A DNA stretch of 8,635 bases from UBA8290 sp964230965 (GTDB taxonomy: Bacteria > Bacillota_I > Bacilli_A > Acholeplasmatales > Acholeplasmataceae), in assembly GCA_964230965.1 (NCBI GenBank), contig CAXRJA010000048.1, forward strand, positions 1 to 8,635. The letters are read 5' to 3'. The position numbers were made by a program, and so were the translations under genes. This document shows positions 6,701 through 8,635 of this stretch, in pieces; within the stretch, counting starts at the first letter, position 1; the number at the start of each line of letters is the position of its first letter. The notes below the pieces were generated by a model. The model worked only from the letters and a program-made list of their open reading frames with translations. It was not told the origin of the DNA and made no database searches.

Positions 6701-7212
6701 TATTCTTTTTTTGTTTCAACAATGTCTTGATCTGTTGTTGTCTCAATGTCTTTAACGAGATTTTCATACCTCTTTTTGATGTGTTGAATTTGTTTAGATA
6801 TAATGTTATCTTCTTTATTCTTTTCATTTTCATATGACTTAATGTCTTTAAGAAGTTGTTGTTTACCTTCTTGATATTTTTTTTCAATCGACTTTTTTTG
6901 ATCTATATAGTCTTTATCTAATTGTTTTAAGTCATGGATATAGGAATCACGTAATTGTTCTTTTTCGAATTGGATTTTCTCATCATTTTCAAGATTCGAT
7001 TGTTCCAAATGCTGTGTGTCATAAATATATTTATCATTGATTTCTTTTAAAGCATCATAAAAAGGCTGAAATACAGTGTTTTTGTCAAAAGTATCACCTA
7101 ATTGATGATCAGCACGTGCAAAAAAATCTTGAAATTCTTTCAAGATATTATCTGATGTTTTTAACCTGTTGAATTCATCTAAAATGATTTGTTTTTGCAT
7201 CTTAACATTCAT
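3784..7212 (-). CDS. Giant cytoplasmic coiled-coil protein of unknown function
   Basis: I do not recognise this 1142-residue protein. Its composition is that of a long alpha-helical rod. By eye it has four prolines (50, 253, 667, 875), about seven glycines, one cysteine (540) and two tryptophans (635, 1127), with very many Lys, Gln, Glu, Asp and Leu. No signal peptide, membrane helix, Walker A/B motif or zinc cluster is visible, so it is probably cytoplasmic and not an SMC-type ATPase. Layout: a short N-terminal region (1-60, with aromatics and a Pro); a first coiled coil (about 60-605); a central aromatic-rich, less coil-like segment (about 605-715, containing VSVFYKWIQHIMFRR); a second coiled coil (about 715-1070); a strongly basic tail (about 1070-1125); and the ending FWLKKSYQFKIKTLDFS. 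The ATG at 7212 is preceded by GATAGGT (weak ribosome site); the next in-frame ATG (codon 5) lacks one. The reading frame is intact. It has its own promoter and terminator, is divergent from ruvA and converges on obg. A cytoskeletal or scaffolding role is only inferred. Confidence 0.9.
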   Translation of the reverse strand: MNVKMQKQIILDEFNRLKTSDNILKEFQDFFARADHQLGDTFDKNTVFQPFYDALKEINDKYIYDTQHLEQSNLENDEKIQFEKEQLRDSYIHDLKQLDKDYIDQKKSIEKKYQEGKQQLLKDIKSYENEKNKEDNIISKQIQHIKKRYENLVKDIETTTDQDIVETKKEYNEKIQSIQEDIHTRIQLHEKAYQQLIDHRDKESKSHDNDYIVIKSHYNVLNKSLNNQINVLKQKKTKALASLDKKYSSLITPLDNRASLLKNQVEKQKLERIQKRDVEIQHLNEKKQLETKNFQEKRKKTIAQSAESVSILNSKLSNYRELTKDKKRKIVRDFQTKSLSSKHETHQKNRQLTQLDNDLNQFILRTRNDIKQKKSEGQLLLFELEKNHQTLIADIEFLIKKEIFVTQYDIKLMDMMLKHDQDKLKDQKQRRIEDKDFYKTMVEAAHSKDLYQYETQMTLAKQTQERDLGQLVLVASIDITHLDKALLDKKSAHDNEILHLQHDIEFLQFQLNKAIANIQLKQSQALDKASRTRDLDLEECQLRFELKQETFEEQTASYKHQLDALLIQYQKDMYQHESEYEYQKETLKTSFDYKLSKKDLVLNEYQQRVVLRRFQMDFNRLENVLDSHVSVFYKWIQHIMFRRLTDGETFVKGIQLLEYTFQYHEHPETMRQMIELIKTYLEALTEKQTRFIESLLKTYEDMYQDHFKNAKHVVINMHKKDAYRMQDRDIQKLTQDKNNLTKKRYEYEVLMKQSNASQDEQELKRIEKRYAKVTRDIHHIDQLIASRSTNTEKHILSFEHKFQQFVKKKFVYHANIMNKLEKSASIFTDYQSFTMQHLQKLSQTMYYTQQVIFNMTKSIKKQYHKFVLNQQHLLPRIYQDLIEYRVNVNGVIQQEEQTKTQQLESLIHDLEMKQSHLLHAYDDNQSVLSRTFRESLLAKKNDSQQQLSINHRSFQELKDKRHTTIVKLETQLQQFSDKKTLTLDTLDVNQKATIDQESQKILIQEQTLLSKQQKYIDQFEQNFKKQHQTFDDKINHSIQLIEQRLVKYLASVTKLRENFKENMIDKTLHENKLRQNHKRRVLASKQKTSRLIAAQKKEKRLHKIHMDQHDKREHSVLNKKHQSIEFWLKKSYQFKIKTLDFS

Positions 7213-7228
7213 AAATTACCTATCTTTT

Positions 7229-7259
7229 ATTATAACACAATAATTTTTATTCTCGTCCA
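7229..7259 (-). promoter_or_regulatory. Promoter of the minus-strand coiled-coil gene
   Basis: On the minus strand the extended -10 sequence TGTTATAAT runs from 7237 to 7229, with a perfect TATAAT hexamer at 7234-7229. A weak -35 candidate TGGACG (7259-7254, four of six matches to TTGACA) lies 19 bases upstream, a little long; the TG extension would compensate. Transcription should start near 7222, leaving a leader of about 10 bases, so the mRNA would start within or next to its weak ribosome site GATAGGT. Confidence 0.7.
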
Positions 7260-7273
7260 TTTCATGTTATAAT
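7245..7273 (+). promoter_or_regulatory. Promoter of ruvAB
   Basis: The extended -10 sequence TGTTATAAT occupies 7265-7273 with a perfect TATAAT hexamer (7268-7273). The -35 position (TTTTAT, 7245-7250, at 17 bases) matches TTGACA poorly, so the promoter probably depends on the TG extension. The start would be near 7280, which makes the leader barely longer than the ribosome site AAGGAG (7281-7286). I see no convincing LexA/SOS-box palindrome here. Confidence 0.7.
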
Positions 7274-7293
7274 TAAAGCCAAGGAGATGACTT

Positions 7294-7854
7294 ATGTACG
7301 CGACCATTCAAGGATTTGTTACATGGATCGAACCCAGTTATATCGTATTGGAAAATCAGGGGATTGGCTATTTGATTCTTACGCCTAATCCATATAGTTT
7401 TTCTTTAAACACTGAATCCAAAGTATTTGTACATCATTATGTTAAAGAAGATATTGATGCACTATATGGATTCCAATCACTTGAAGCTAAAAAGATGTTT
7501 ATAAAACTTATTAATGTTTCAGGTATCGGACCAAAATCTGCATTAAGTATTTTAGCAAACGATCGTTTAGATGAACTCGTCCGTGCAATTGAAATGGCTG
7601 ACATTGCCTATTTAAAAAGGTTCCCAGGCATTGGACCTAAGTCTGCACAACAAATCATTTTAGATTTACAAGGAAAAATCCAATTATCTCCAACAGAAAA
7701 TCATCCTAAACTCACTGATGTTGAAGAAGCACTCGTTGCTTTAGGATATAAAAAGGCAGATATTAAAAAAACAATTGCAACGCTTGATGGAAACTTAACG
7801 ATTGAAGATATGATAAAAGAAGCACTGAAAAAAATGACGAGGTCACATGAATAA
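7294..7854 (+). CDS. ruvA: Holliday junction branch migration complex subunit RuvA
   Basis: DNA-binding subunit of the RuvAB motor: tetramers hold the four-way junction open and flat while RuvB pumps the arms. At 186 residues it is somewhat shorter than the usual about 200. Domain I is the OB fold (1-64), starting with MYATIQGFVTWIEP. It carries the acidic-pin residues Glu52-Asp53 in KEDIDALYGF (51-60), corresponding to the E. coli pair that guides strand separation. Domain II has two helix-hairpin-helix motifs, VSGIGPKSA (75-83) and FPGIGPKSA (110-118), which bind the DNA backbone. After a short linker (about 131-140), domain III (about 141-180) contacts RuvB. The strong ribosome site AAGGAG lies seven bases before the ATG. 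It overlaps ruvB by eight bases. Confidence 0.97.
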   Translation: MYATIQGFVTWIEPSYIVLENQGIGYLILTPNPYSFSLNTESKVFVHHYVKEDIDALYGFQSLEAKKMFIKLINVSGIGPKSALSILANDRLDELVRAIEMADIAYLKRFPGIGPKSAQQIILDLQGKIQLSPTENHPKLTDVEEALVALGYKKADIKKTIATLDGNLTIEDMIKEALKKMTRSHE

Positions 7855-8635
7855 AGATCATTTAATGACATCCATGGCAATTAAAGAAGATGAAGAACAA
7901 TCTCTACGACCAGAAAAACTAAATCAATACATTGGTCAAGATGATATCAAAGATATGTTATCTATCTATATTCAAGCTGCAAAAAAACGCAACGAACCAT
8001 TAGATCACATGCTATTATATGGTCCACCTGGTTTAGGGAAAACCACATTAGCTCAAGTGACTGCTAACGAGTTAGACGTTAAAATTAAAGTTACGAGTGG
8101 TCCTTCCATTGAAAAAAGTGGTGATCTTGCTGCTTTGCTGTCTTCTCTTGAACCAGGGGATGTATTATTTATTGACGAAATTCATCGTCTTCCAAGATTT
8201 GTTGAAGAAGTTTTATATGCAGCAATGGAAGATTTTGTATTAGATATTGTCATCGGAAGAGACGGAGAGTCAAGGTCCATTCGCATCGATTTACCACCAT
8301 TTACTTTAATTGGTGCAACAACGAGATTTGGTGATTTATCTGCACCACTAAGAGATCGTTTCGGTGTCGTTTTTAGATTAAATTATTATACTAATAAAGA
8401 CTTACAAACCATCTGTAAACGTACATCGGCAGTTTATGGTAATCCAATTGATGAAGATGCCGTGATGTCACTTGCAAGACGTTCAAGAGGAACACCACGT
8501 ATTGTCAATCGATTATTTAGACGAGTTAGAGATTTTGCTGATATTATGAATGATGGTCATATTACCGAAACCATTACCAATGATGCTTTATTTAAACTTG
8601 GTATTGATGATCATGGTCTTGATCGAACAGACTAC
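7847..8635 (+). CDS. ruvB: Holliday junction branch migration ATPase RuvB (3' end outside window)
   Basis: Hexameric AAA+ ATPase that drives branch migration together with RuvA. 263 codons are present and the frame runs off the window; about 70 residues, including most of the C-terminal winged-helix domain, are missing. The ATG at 7847 overlaps the end of ruvA by eight bases and is served by GAGG (7839-7842), so the two are translationally coupled. Motifs: Walker A GPPGLGKTT (59-67), Walker B FIDEIH (108-113), sensor 1 GATTR (156-160), LRDRFG (168-173) with the arginine finger, and sensor 2 GTPRIVNRL (215-223). The N-terminal RPEKLNQYIGQ (21-31) is the usual RuvB entry. ATGs at codons 7 and 10 could also initiate, but they lack a ribosome site. 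Nothing abnormal is seen. Confidence 0.97.
   Translation, partial: MNKDHLMTSMAIKEDEEQSLRPEKLNQYIGQDDIKDMLSIYIQAAKKRNEPLDHMLLYGPPGLGKTTLAQVTANELDVKIKVTSGPSIEKSGDLAALLSSLEPGDVLFIDEIHRLPRFVEEVLYAAMEDFVLDIVIGRDGESRSIRIDLPPFTLIGATTRFGDLSAPLRDRFGVVFRLNYYTNKDLQTICKRTSAVYGNPIDEDAVMSLARRSRGTPRIVNRLFRRVRDFADIMNDGHITETITNDALFKLGIDDHGLDRTDY

Noticed and set aside
5821..6755. Several plus-strand open frames opposite the coiled-coil gene, rich in Phe, Leu, Ile and Cys
   Set aside because: Hydrophobic composition arises from the antisense of Lys/Glu/Gln codons; starts are unsupported and the minus-strand frame is intact and much longer.
3784..7212. SMC/Rad50-like chromosome protein, suggested by the long coiled coil, central break and ruvAB neighbour
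   Set aside because: No Walker A, signature or Walker B motif at either end, and no glycine-rich hinge; the resemblance is only in overall shape.
7213..7293. LexA/SOS operator controlling ruvAB
   Set aside because: No CGAAC-type or other palindrome resembling a Firmicutes SOS box; the only inverted repeat is the pair of -10 elements.
7847..8635. Frameshift between ruvA and ruvB
   Set aside because: Both frames are complete at their junction; the eight-base overlap with a GAGG ribosome site is an ordinary coupled start.

Overview
The window looks like a low-GC Firmicutes/Mollicutes chromosome that uses the standard genetic code. It is A+T rich, Shine-Dalgarno sites are strong, and TGA is a true stop (the first permease ends in TGA at 509-511 and rplU in TGA at 1898-1900). 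That argues against Mycoplasma/Spiroplasma-type code 4. An Acholeplasma-like mollicute is my best inference, but I cannot name a species.

Layout. (1) 2-1467: two overlapping permease genes of a nucleoside-type ABC importer (BPD_transp_2 family, NupP/NupQ-like); the first is cut by the window start. (2) 1468-2524: a near-consensus promoter, an L21-leader-type 5' UTR, then rplU (L21), prp (the protease that trims L27) and rpmA (L27), closed by an intrinsic terminator. (3) 2540-3787: obg, the ribosome-assembly GTPase. (4) 3784-7212, minus strand: a 1142-residue, almost wholly alpha-helical coiled-coil protein that I do not recognise. Its stop codon interlocks with that of obg. (5) 7213-7293: a compact divergent promoter region. 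(6) 7294-8635: ruvA and the first 263 codons of ruvB, the Holliday-junction branch-migration motor.

How the parts work together. The L21/Prp/L27 operon plus obg is a 50S-subunit assembly module. Prp removes the N-terminal extension of L27, and that extension is visible here. RuvA and RuvB are translationally coupled by an 8-nt overlap. The plus-strand genes are ordinary, conserved housekeeping genes. The outlier is the giant minus-strand coiled-coil gene between obg and ruvAB. It has its own extended -10 promoter and an intrinsic terminator hidden inside the obg coding sequence, so it is a self-contained unit. It has no ATPase motif, signal peptide or membrane segment, so a structural (filament or scaffold) role is the most economical guess. 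It is the best candidate here for something undescribed.

No tRNA, rRNA, CRISPR array, insertion sequence or gene-free stretch longer than about 120 bases is present.
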